Source: Calliopum simillimum (lineage: Eukaryota > Arthropoda > Insecta > Diptera > Lauxaniidae). Taken from it: 64,000 nucleotides of DNA. The first letter of the stretch is position 1. Each line of letters begins with the position of its first letter. A program made the translations under genes and the position numbers. Location: positions 14,599,329-14,663,328 of the forward strand of contig OX638369.1 in the NCBI GenBank assembly GCA_951812925.1. Reading direction: 5' to 3'. The notes beneath the pieces are model-generated. The model saw nothing but the letters and a program-made list of their open reading frames with translations, was not told the origin of the DNA and searched no databases. Shown piece after piece: positions 47,641-57,625 of the stretch.

Positions 47641-48566
47641 CGGAGGACCTAACAAAAGTTCGGCTAGTAGATATTATGTTATAAATTTTTAGTAAATCAA
47701 AAAATTGCGTACTATTTGTTATAGTCTTACGATATATAATTTTAATTTTCAGAAAGATCGGTCAAAATGGAGAGAAGAAATCGTAAAATTCGTGAAACAA
47801 TGTCAATGAAACAATCCCTCGTGACTATTTCGAAGTGGTTCCGAAGATTCCAGACAGGTCATTTTTCTGTGGAGAACGAACCACGAGAAGGCCGCCCAAA
47901 ATCTTTGACTGATTATGCAAGTGTAGCGCTGGTGAGGTCTAAAATTGACGAAGATCCAATTCATAGTATGGAGCCCAGAAGGTGCAAGTCCACCTGTGAA
48001 AGCAAAGGAACAAAAGTAATGATGTCATTTTACTTCACCAGAGAGAAAGTTGTAGCTGCTATTCCTTTGGAAAAAGGTCAGACGGTTACTGCTAAGTGGT
48101 ATACTGAAACCTGCTTACCAAAAGTTTTCCAAAATTTATTTGGAAAACACCAAAAAAAAAGGAGCTACGCCGCTACTATCTACATCATGATAATGCGCCA
48201 GCCCACACTGCTGAAAAAATTACCGGTTTTATTGCGCTTTCAGGCATCGAAGAAATTTGTCCAGCACCTTATTCTCCAGATCTAGCGCCTAGTGACTTCT
48301 GGTTGTTTCCAAAAATAAAAAAAAATTTGAGAGGGAGAGTCTTCAACAGCAATGAGGATGTAATAAATGCGGTTAATGATTAAATTGTAAAAATGCAAAA
48401 AGCCGATTTTGAAGAATGGATTTATCGACTTCAACAATGTATCAAAATAAATGGTGATTACTTATGTTAAAAAAATACGAACAGATGTAGAATAAAGTTA
48501 TAAATTTAAAAAATGTTTTATCCAGTTTTTTCAATTCTACTAAGCGAACTTTTGTTAGGCCCCTCG
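47641..48566 (+). mobile_element. Mariner element 1, internally deleted
   Basis: Inverted ends of about 29 bp: cggaggacctaacaaaagtt on the left and the complement of cgaggggcctaacaaaagtt on the right, about 24 of 29 matching. A TA lies outside each end (47639-47640 and 48567-48568). At 926 bp it is shorter than the usual 1.3 kb. Confidence 0.9.
47767..48470 (+). pseudogene. Dead mariner transposase
   Basis: Starts in helix-turn-helix-like sequence (ISKWFRRFQTGHFS, ENEPREGRPKSL), then jumps at about 47965 to MEPRRCKST. That removes roughly 100 residues of the centre, including the region of the first catalytic Asp. The middle reads VVAAIPLEKGQTVTAKWYTE. An A-run near 48150 shifts the frame; the next frame has LHHDNAPAHTAEKI and YSPDLAPSDFWLFP, in which the second and third Asp are 34 residues apart (D34D, the mariner signature). 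A TAA interrupts near 48380. The final TAA is at 48468-48470. No activity is possible. Confidence 0.9.
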
Positions 48567-48879
48567 TATATAAAAAAAAAAAATCCGAAAATTCTGAAAA
48601 AATGCACAGATATTCTATGAAAGATTCTAAGCATTTTATGTCTTATGAAATTTTTTTTAGACGCCTTGGTTTTGAGTAAACCTAGCATTTTGTTGATGAA
48701 CATGAAAACTCTGTATTTGATTATTTTTTGAAAAATTATAAAATATCTCAAAAAAAATCTGAAAAAATTCACACGTATTCATTCCTAGGATAATTCCAAT
48801 GATTTTTTGCCGTATACACTTTTTTTGTTAGATGATTTGCTTTTGAGTAAAAAATCGTTTTTTCGAGCGCGTAATTGAA

Positions 48880-49195
48880 CAACGTAAAAAAATCGATTTT
48901 GGGACGTGAATACTATCTATACCCCCATAAAAAATTTATAACTTTTGAGCGCCAAAATTTTTCCAAGGACATAGTCTTTATTTCTAAGGTACTCTTGGGT
49001 ATCCATTTTGTAATTAAAAAAAAAGTTATGACCAAAAAACATGTTTACCCTTTAATGGAATCAAAAGTGCTCCATTGATTTTTCTCAGCATGAAAAAAAT
49101 TATGCAGATATCGTTTTTAAAAGTCTTTCTAACTTTTGGGTCAGTTTCAGGATTATTTTTTTTGCTTCATACAAAATCGAATCGGTTTAATATGT
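48880..49195. mobile_element. Partial relative of the MITE at 6436
   Basis: Shares in the same order 'actcttgggtatc', 'aaaagttatgaccaaaaaa', 'atcaaaagtgctccattg', 'tttttctcag', 'tatgcagatatcg' and an end with 'gcttcatacaaaatcga'. The left arm is missing or very diverged. The 300 bp before it (48567-48879) holds 'gattctaagcattttatg' and 'cacacgtattcattcctagg', reminiscent of the hairpin at 13202-13504. Confidence 0.6.
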
Positions 49196-50849
49196 TTATT
49201 TAGTATTTTCAAACTCCTATTAAAAATGGAAATGTTTCGTTTTGATAGCATACTCCTCTGGTGAGTACTTAATTCACTATATTATATTGTGCAATAAAAA
49301 TATTACAACGTTATAAAAGACCCTTGGAAATATTAAAAATTCAGCATTATTTTTATCTATTAATTTTTATGACCTTTGGGGGTTATATTATTTATGTATA
49401 TTAAAATCTAAATGACTTAATAATATTCGGATTTCTTTTTATACAAATATGAGCATAGTAAATCCGAGATTTTTTAGATACTTAAATGTAAAATCCTTTT
49501 AAAAAATATCATTAAAATTTTATTAGCAAACAATTTGTGTTTTTAATTAAAGAAGTGTTTTTTCCAACACCAAATGATTGGTTAATAGCATCTCACTTAA
49601 AACTTTATTACTTGGGAAGCAAAATTTTTATTAATTCCAAATGTTGTCATCCTTTGCACTGATTACATCATCATCGACTTCATAATGTTTATGACTTTAG
49701 TAGTCTACAGTATCAGTATCATCATTAAGATCAACGTAATTGTCATTGTTTAAATGATCGTTATCATGGTTACTACCATCGCCAACACCAACATTTTTCT
49801 AGTTTTCAGAGTTCATCTTATGTTTCTAACTGTTTTCTCTTTAGCATTTTGAAAAATGGCCAATTGTATAATATCCACTTATCCACAACTCGTATCAGAT
49901 TCTATAACACATTTTATGGCATTTTCACATTTTCACATTTCCACACTTTGTGCAACAACGTAATCACTTAATTAGTATGCTGATTACAACAGTAGCAATA
50001 ACAGACATAATGACTTCTAATGAAACAGACTCAAGTTATGCCCCATTCCGCGAGTATCTTCATACTTAGTCATGATGCACTGCTGCAGCATGTTGCATGC
50101 GCCAAGGCAGATATAGCAAAAAAGAAACAATAATTATATTCCCATAATTTTCAAGTTGTAAACTGATTCTTTATGTTCTCTACTTAATTAACTTCTTAAG
50201 TATTGTGAAATTCTAAAATGACGCTTTTAACTTTGCTCGATTAAACTTTAATGTGAATTTAGTGCAACAAAGTTTGTGAAATTAAAAGTTTCTACTATCA
50301 TCATTTTGTAGAAGATATGACTAATCACAATATCCAATTTGTCTGTTGAAAATACATTAGTGTAAGGCAATTTTCATTTGCTTAAGATATTCAAGTGTCA
50401 TTGCCTCATCGAAAACATTTCGAATTATTACGTTGATTTAAGTTCTTTGACTTGGCAGTACTAAACGTGAACTTAGCACTTTAGATAATTTCCGGAACTG
50501 AAGTTTTTAAATAACTATCTACGAACTGTTTTATATTCATTACCGCACTTGAATCATTTAGTCAATATCTTGTCTGTTGACCTTTGAGAATAGTTTATAA
50601 ATTAGTGCCGACAACAAGCTGATATATTAGCTAGCTATCCGATTTAATAAAAAAAAATGCAACAAAAATGCAAATTCATCCGGGCCAAGATCAAATACTT
50701 AAAAAAAAATATGGTTCGTAGTACTGCTCCAAGTCCAAGTTACAACATCGTTATTCTTTCCTTATAGTCAAATGATCAAAAAATAACTTCCTACCTTCAG
50801 TGCCGTCGTACCGGTAGTGTAGAGTTTGCACTAAAAACCTTCACCTTTA
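49196..50849. other. No gene seen
   Basis: Unique-looking AT-rich DNA with 'atcatcat' patches near 49665-49760. No supported feature. Confidence 0.45.
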
Positions 50850-52112
50850 CGAGGGGCACTACTTATATTTCGGGAACTGGCAACACTAATGTCAATAGCT
50901 AAAATTTGGCAACACCATAATAAAGTTTGACATTTTTTACCATAAACGTACTCACAACGTTTTGATGTACAAGTGCTATTTGTTTTGTTTCCAGTGAGTT
51001 AAGAAAATCAATTTGGCCAAAAAATAGAAATTTCAGGAGAAGTTTTTCGTTGGATTATTTTTCACAACTTTCGACGTGGATTATCTCAACAAGAATGTGT
51101 CGATCAACTCAGTTCTTTGTATGGCGATAAAGCACCATCAAAAACTACAGTATATGGTTGGGATAGTGAATTCAATTGTGGTTGGAGTTCGGTCACCGAC
51201 GAATTCCGTGAAGGTCTCCCAAAATCGGTTGTTTTGCCACAAAACATCGATGCAGTGCATGAACTGGTAATAAAAGATCGTCATGTGGCATATTGTGAGA
51301 TAGAAGCAACCTTGCACATTAGTTAAACATCAATACATTTGATTTTGCATGAACACTTAGTTATAAAAAACACTTAGTTGTAAAAAACGTTTGTTCTCGT
51401 TGGAAACCCCATAATTTATCAATCGCTTAAAAACAGGCTCGAATCGCTTGGTGTAAGGAAATGATTAAAAAATTCGACCGTGGTGCTTCAAAAGACGTGC
51501 ATAAGATCGCGACAGATGACGAATCATGAATATATGCGTATGAGCCGGAAATGAAACAGCAATCGACCGTGTGGGTATTCCAAGACGAGCTAAATCCAAC
51601 AAAAGTTGTTCGTGGAAGTAGCACAGTGAAGCAAATGGTCGCCTGTTTCTTCAGCCGAATGAGTCATGTGGCCACTGTTCCGCTTGAGCAACGTAGGACG
51701 GTCAATTCTAAGTAGTACACGACCATTTGTTTGCCGGAAGTCTTCGGAGAAATTCGTTAAACCAACCCCCGAAGACAAATCATTCTCCATTATGACAATG
51801 CGAGCTCTCACACATCTCGTGAAACAGGTGAATTTTTGAGCAATCAAAACATCGAATTGATAACTCATCCTCCGTACAGTCCTGATTTGGCACCCACTGA
51901 CTTCTTCTTGTTCGCGAACAGCAAAGGTAAACTGCGTGGTTAACGATTTACAAGTGCCAAAGAAGCAGTTGAAGCGTTCAAAAACCATGTTTTGGAGGTG
52001 TCTCAAGAGGAATGGGAAAACTGCTATGACAAATGGTTTGAACGAATCCAAAAGTGTATTGATCATCAAGGGGAATATTTTGAAAAACAATAAATATAAG
52101 TAGTACCCTACG
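50850..52112 (+). mobile_element. Mariner element 2, near full length
   Basis: Inverted ends cgaggggcactacttatatt and the complement of cgtagggtactacttatatt (about 18 of 21 matching). TA outside each end is at 50848-50849 and 52113-52114. The length of 1263 bp is that of a complete mariner. The ends differ from those of element 1, so this is another subfamily. Confidence 0.9.
51020..52093 (+). pseudogene. Dead mariner transposase, full length but many stops
   Basis: Frames pieced along the element show FHNFRRGLSQQECVDQLSSL, YGDKAPSKTTVYGW, RDRHVAY-like KDRHVAYCEIEATLHIS then TAA, DDES followed by TGA, and IYAYEPEMKQQSTVWVFQDE. Then come KQMVACFFSRMSHVATVPLE, LHYDNASSHTSRE and PPYSPDLAPTDFFLF. 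The Asp pair in the last two motifs is 34 residues apart. There are several stops and shifts (about 51325, 51530, 51714, 51760, 51942). The end is WFERIQKCIDHQGEYFEKQ with TAA at 52091-52093. The many lesions suggest an older insertion than the RTE copies. Confidence 0.9.
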
Positions 52113-52343
52113 TATATGAAAACTTTTCCACCTCTGAGTCTGCTTTTGTTGTTTATTTTTTCGACGTTAAGTTTCATTTTTTGCGATCGGTCAGTCAGAT
52201 CTTTCTGTTCTGCCTTATTGAAAATATCCCTGCCCGTAAAGTAAATTATGTGAGAAAGTAATTCACTTCTCCAAAGCTCAGTTTTAGTTATTTTTAGTTA
52301 AGTTTCAAGCATAAAATCATCTCCCAATTCGATATTTGGCATC

Positions 52344-52922
52344 TTAAAAACACAGCGGCTTTGGAAAAATAAGGTTTGGAAATTTGGAATACTCAAAATT
52401 CTTCAGAAATTTTTTCAAGACCAAGACTACGACTGTTGTGGTCTTGGTCTCGATTTTGATTTTGGCTTTCTCATCACTACTAAGCATTCGACTTTTCAAC
52501 ATTCTTTGTGTCTCGTCAGCGATTCGAGCAGTTATCACGGTAGTTAGTTGTCATCCAGTATGCTCCGAGGATAAAGCCATGTACTGCGCCAGACGTGACC
52601 TGCTTTTTCTATCATCTTTAGAGTTATTTTGGAATAGTAAAGCTGTTCCCAAGTCAAGTATGTTTAATTTCCAGCGAATGTCTTCGAGGCATTTCGTGAG
52701 ACTTGAAGAATAAGACTTTAAGTGCCTACTGGAAAATGTCCTAAGTATCAGTTTATTTTTAGTAATTGCAGTAACTCCTTGAAGAATATGTTCAATATGT
52801 TCTGAGTTGCAGATATTCATAATATTCTTCTGATATTTGAAGACAGATAAGAGATTTTGAATTGCAAAACTAAGAAGCAAAATCACACACAAATCAATAA
52901 ACCGGCAGATGGAGAACATCAT
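52344..52922 (-). CDS. Candidate exon of unknown gene, with possible stop-codon readthrough
   Basis: On the minus strand ATG-ATG at 52922 follows directly after a pyrimidine tract and AG (ttttcttttctttttcgtag). From there 123 codons are open to TGA at 52551-52553. The start is hydrophobic (SICRFIDLCVILLLSFAIQN), like a signal peptide or membrane anchor. The rest is polar (IEHILQGVTAITKNKLILRT, KCLEDIRWKLNILDLG). After the TGA the same frame stays open 68 more codons to TAA near 52344 (ITARIADETQRMLKSRMLSS). The six bases after TGA are CAACTA, which fits the CAR-YYA readthrough context. I recognise no family. A splice site, a pseudogene or chance are the alternatives; the upstream exon, if any, was not found. 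Confidence 0.3.
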
Positions 52923-54029
52923 CTACGAAAAAGAAAAGAAAACCATATATCCCCAGAGAGAAATTACAACGTCATTGGTATGTAACAAGCATGGCAGCAG
53001 ATACGCACCTATTGTATTACGACCTTCAAGTTGATCTTGGTAATCGCTGCTGCTACGGCAGCGCAACACTTCATTTATTTTATAACCATAAGATTGTTTT
53101 CAAAATTGCAGTTGCAGTTTGGATATCAAGATTGCGTTCGCTACAAATGTGCAATCAAAAGTCAGTGCTGGTAATCTAAAGGAGGTAGCAGTAATGGTTT
53201 TACGCTTGAAAAATTAGAACAGAGCGTACGAAATCAACAGAGATGAACATTTGATAAATTCAGTAAAATCAGATTGGACCTTAATCTTGTTAAAATTCAA
53301 CAAATTATCATAAGGAATACATGGCCTGTGCCTCTGTCGATATTGTTTAGAAAAATGTTTCCAAGTTTACTGTTCCCTTAGCTTACACTCTGATTATATT
53401 ACCCTATTTCGCGTAGTGCGAACGTACACGCACGTACACTTCATTTTAATCGGAAGGAAATCAATAGCGGCCGCTACTGCTGCTACAGTTGCGCTTATCG
53501 ATCGATTTTCTTTGCAAAATTTCACCAACACAACAGGCGGATCAATTAACACAATTGCATCTGCGTATGATCGATCTGTGAGGTTGGTCAGTGTAGTTTT
53601 TTCCAACTAAAGATTAATGAGATTAGTAACGAATATACGAGGAGATTTCCGAACAAAAATTTATACCAAAGGACAGGCATGTTAGTCAATTCAATGAAGA
53701 TCACTCCTTAAGTTGTATAGTATAAGATTGATTTTATCGATTTATCTCGTTATGAGGCTTTGTTTGCTGCAGTACTACTCAGTGGAGTTTAACCTAAGGT
53801 ATTCTGTGCACCCCTGTCCGAAATCCAATATTTCTTATTTCTTTTGAGTTATTTCATACATATTTCCTATCTGTATCAAGAAATACATCAGAATTGACTA
53901 TTGTGGTTTTTTGTTGCCACAAATTTGTCGCAAAGTTGAAGGAAATTAAATTAAACTTGGCTTGGGCCGATTGATGACCCCAGAAGGTATTATATCGATA
54001 CCTTAGAGCGCTATAACCTTGTGCCGCGT
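52923..54029. other. No gene seen
   Basis: The segment 53400-53610 is richer in GC and CpG (gcggccgctactgctgctac, 'ttatcgatcgatttt'). It is open on both strands for 60 to 70 codons and could be a regulatory or exonic island, but nothing specific supports it. Confidence 0.4.
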
Positions 54030-54490
54030 CTGGATTGAAATGGATTAAATTTTAACAATCCATTCTGATCCAGAATTGTGTACCAGATTTCTCAGATATA
54101 TTTGGATTAAAAATCGGATTAATCCGTTTAAGTCTAGGGAATATGAATTGTTACGAAGGATTAAAATGGATGAAAAAATACGCAATCTATTGACCTATCT
54201 GATTCCATATTCTGATCCAGAATTGTGTACCAGAATGCTCGGATATATTGTATTTGGATTCAGAATCGGATAGATGCATTCTAATCCAGGAAATATATGT
54301 AGATTGTTGCGAAAGATTGAAATGGTTTCAAATAGACGTAGTCTATCAATCTTTCTGGATTCAGATTTTGCTCCAGAATAGTGTACCATACACTCAATAT
54401 ACATAGATTTAGAAACATTGTTAAACTAATCCATTTTCATCGAGTGAATATGGATTACCATAAAAGATTAAAATGGATTAAATTTGATGT
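54030..54490. repeat. Tandem repeat, about 125-bp unit
   Basis: About four diverged units with 'gattaaaatggatta', 'tctgatccagaattgtgtac', 'cagatatatttggat' and 'gggaatatgaattgttacga'. Open frames here are repeat-derived. Confidence 0.7.
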
Positions 54491-54867
54491 ATGCCCACAT
54501 TTTTCCAAAAGCGCGACTACTTCAATTAATATTATCTCTAACAAGTGCGACAAGCGCAGACCATATGCTATGGAAAAACACGATGAATGCAGTGGCGGAT
54601 CCAAGGAGAAGGGGGAGCGAGGGGGGCGATCCAAATGTAAGCTTTGGGTGTTTTCGGAAATGCAACTAAATTTAGTTGCACTGCGCAGTATATAGTTGAG
54701 ACAAGAGCAGTGTTCGCAGAAGTTGCAGCTATGTAAATATAAATATTGCTTCTGCAGCAGTACTTGCGCAGTATTGCTTTTTCGAAGACACCTTTTATTT
54801 CGTGCAGAATGTATTTATTATAGGTCGCCTTTCATTTTGGGTAGCCAGCACAGAATTTCTTTGCAAT
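54491..54867. other. No gene; possible repeat fragment
   Basis: Contains 'gcagtggcggatccaaggag' with a G-rich run (54590-54635) and 'aactaaatttagttgcactg'. Its look suggests an old transposable-element end; not assigned. Confidence 0.35.
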
Positions 54868-54891
54868 TTATATACCCTACACCCAGGGTAT

Positions 54892-55204
54892 TCGTCAATT
54901 GTAGGCGGCGGTGTTTGTATTCGACTACTACTGCGAGTCACTGCGGCAGTTGTAGTTGGTGATTCTGGTTGCAGGGATGTGGTAGACATGGGATTTAGTA
55001 TATCACAAAAATACTCTTTCCATCTGTTTAGTTGTTCGTCCGCTGATGTTAAGAGATTTCCATTTTTGTCTTTGATAGGGCGGCTCTGTTGGAGTTTTCT
55101 GCCTGATAATCTGCGGGTGATATCGTAAAGCTGCCTGAGATTTTGAGCATTTGCAGCGCTTTCGGCTTCGCTCGCGAGGTCGTTATACATTCTTCTTTTG
55201 TCTT
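54892..55204 (-). pseudogene. Inverted fragment of LINE ORF upstream of the RT domain
   Basis: The minus frame reads QDKRRMYNDLASEAESAANA, LRQLYDITRRLSGRK, PIKDKNGNLLTSADEQLNRW and KEYFCDILNP. This is the linker between the endonuclease and RT domains in RTE-clade and related LINEs. It is followed by a Ser/Thr/Pro-rich stretch ending TPPPTIDEYP at the insertion edge. No catalytic motif is included. Confidence 0.8.
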
Positions 55205-55413
55205 GTCTCTGGAAACCACACAGCGAAGTTTGTCGCCAGGCCCTTGAGTGGAATCCACAAGGCAGTAGAGGACGTGGTAGACCCAAAACCAACTGGAAAA
55301 GGTCGTTGGAAAAGGAAATTCAAGAATCGGGAAAGTCGTGGCAAGAGATCAAAGTCATCGCAAGGGAACGTGACAAATGGAGAGATTTCATATTGGCCCT
55401 ATGCTCCTCCTAG
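55205..55413 (+). pseudogene. Sense 3' fragment of LINE ORF
   Basis: Frame WKPHSEVCRQALEWNPQG to WRDFILALCSS, ending TAG at 55411-55413. It is identical in almost every residue to the tail at 24950-25147. It joins the inverted fragment near 55200-55207. Confidence 0.85.
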
Positions 55414-56455
55414 GAGTTAAAGGAGAATACATACATACATACACCCAGGGTATATTCACTTTGCCTTTCGTTTGTAACGCAGAGAAGGAGGCGTGGCAGG
55501 TATGGAAAAAAATATAAATTCTTGATCAGCGTCACCTCCTGAGTCGGTATAGCCATGTCCGTCTGTCTGGCTGGCTGGCATTTTTTGGGAAAACTGAGCA
55601 ACATAATTCAATGAAATTTAGTATTCTGCCTCCGTCATTAAAGTTAGCTCGGGGGATTGAAAATGAGCAAAATCGATCAACGGACACGCCTACTGCCCAT
55701 AGAAAAAATACATTCAAAATGCAATAAAGAGAGTATTATTTGCAATAACAGAAGCAAAATGCACATAAATACTAGGGATAGTAAGATCAAGATCTGAGCA
55801 AAAACTAGGTGAATTAAAACAAGAGGGTGTGGCACCTCCCATATAAGCAAAAGTTTCAAAATGTTATACTGAAAGCGTTTTTTTGTAGTAACCCAACCAA
55901 ATTGCACTCAAATTAGTAAATGCAAGCTCTAAGAAAAAACTAGGCGAACTCGAAAAAGAGGGCGTGGCACCTCCTTTATAAGCAAAAGTTTCAAAATGAT
56001 ATACTGAAAATGTTTTTTGGGATAATCCAACCAAATTTCATCCAAGCACTAAAAACATTAATGGCAAACTCTGAGCAAAAAGCAGGCGAAGTAGAACTAG
56101 AGGGCGTGGCACCTCCCATATAAACGTAAGTTTCAAAATGCTATACTGAATGATTTTTTTTTTAAGAAAGCCTAACCGAATTTCACTCAAACGCTCGGAA
56201 CAGTAAATGCATGCTCTACATACGCAAAATCTAGGTAAGCTCGGAAACGAGGGCGTGGTACTTCCCATTTAAACAATTTGTTCTTATACTCTTCTGGAGT
56301 TACGGAAGAATAAAACAATTTATTTAAAAAAAATCTTGTATGTACAAGAATATTGCATAGTATTTATCAACTAAGTTTTTAATAATATACATACTTGAAA
56401 TGCAGTGTAGGGTATTTAGTTTTTGGCTAGGCCAAAGATACCACCCTTAATAGTT

Positions 56456-57229
56456 TTAGTTCGGCTCATCATTCATGAGTTATGGCACTTTAAAAATCAA
56501 CATATTGCTATGCACACTAATACGCCACAGCTTTACAACTTTTCTATTCTAATAAAAATATCTTACGAAAACAGCTCTGAGGAGTTTTTTATAGAAAATC
56601 ACTAAGGCTACAAAATCGTAATGAACTATTTTTCTGGAAAAGGGACTGTTTGCGAGTTAAAAATGATGAAGGTGTATTATATGAGTTTTCAATTTATTAT
56701 CTTTCATTCCGAGGTAAATTTCAAGAATTGCAAATTGGTTCATTTTTATTTTTTTTTTCTGTAAAAATGTATTAATGCAGCAATTTCAGAAACATATTGC
56801 ATATCAGATGAAAGGAAAAAATTTGGGCTTCCTGATTTGATTATTAAAATTCCAGGTTAATAATGAATTTTTTGGAAAGAATAACGGTTTTTTGTAAAAA
56901 AATGGTGTACATTTTTGAAAAATCGTCATATATCGAAACCCTATGACCCAAATTGAAAATATTGTTCACCAATATATAATATATATATGTATATATATAT
57001 AGCCCTCTAAAATACCTTTCATATGACACCCAAAATATTTAAAATCCATTCCATTAGCTACTTTTACCGATTTTTATAAGAGATATATCCCGATCTGCCG
57101 ATGGCTATAAGTAACGAACGCAAGATGTCCGAGCTGGCAGTCACTTGTTTTCGTATAATACACATTTGGGGCTATATAATATAATTTGGTCGCTATCTCT
57201 TGGATTATTATTGTACCTTGTTTATTTAC
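56456..57229. other. No gene; diverged repeat arm at left
   Basis: 'ggctcatcattcatgagtta' with 'ggcactttaaaaatca' resembles the right arm of the family G MITE at 35978-36338, so an old copy may begin here. A TA-rich run lies at 56970-57000. Confidence 0.35.
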
Positions 57230-57480
57230 ACTAGCCGTGTTTCTTTTGACGCGTATATACAATTGTGGTTATTTTTAAATTGCGATAACTCATGAACAGT
57301 GAGTCGCACAATAAAAATTTTAAGGAACTTTTTTATGGAGAATCACGTTCTCAACAAAAAATTTTCATTTTATTTTTAAAAAAATTTACCTTTTAGGAGT
57401 TATTCTATAAAAACTGGTTAAGTGCCGTTAAACGGCAAAAAATAACATTTTTTAAATAACTTCTAAATAACAATTTTCTT
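57230..57480 (+). mobile_element. Half copy of family G MITE
   Basis: 'tttgacgcgtatatacaatt', 'tgcgataactcatgaacagt', 'gagtcgcacaataaaa' and 'taggagttattctataaaaa' match 35978-36200 closely. The right arm is missing, replaced by a family F fragment at 57480. Confidence 0.75.
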
Positions 57481-57625
57481 TTTCAACTTAATTTCAACAA
57501 TTCCATATCATCAAGTAAACTTTTCGTGAAAACAGAAATCAATTTTATTCATCCCTAACAAAATGTCAGCCCATTAATATTATGACATTACTTCTGACTC
57601 GTTTTTGAGTTACACCATTGTCATT
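57480..57625 (+). mobile_element. Partial MITE, family F copy 3
   Basis: 'caattccatatcatcaagta', 'cttttcgtgaaaacagaaat' and 'ttatgacattacttctgact' match the right-hand two thirds of 17553-17770. The left end is lost at the junction with the family G half copy. Confidence 0.65.

Larger units (their letters stand above)
54892..55439. mobile_element. RTE-like LINE insertion with inverted 5' part (twin priming)
   Basis: A 14-bp target duplication tacacccagggtat flanks it (54878-54891 and 55440-55453). The right part (about 55205-55439) is the sense 3' end, with the same coding tail and 'atac' repeats as 24616-25180. The left part (54892 to about 55204) is from further upstream in the same kind of ORF but in reverse orientation. 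Head-to-head halves within one target duplication are the hallmark of twin priming during LINE integration (established for L1). Confidence 0.85.
54868..56455 (-). mobile_element. 'GTAGGG' interspersed repeat, copy 4, split by an RTE insertion
   Basis: Reverse copy starting ttatataccctacacccagg and ending at 'ggccaaagataccaccctta'. The RTE insertion occupies 54892-55439 plus the duplicated target. After it come 'gtcacctcctgagtcggtat', a ccgtctgtctggctggctgg run and about four 145-bp-type units (gagggcgtggcacctcccat). Confidence 0.8.
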
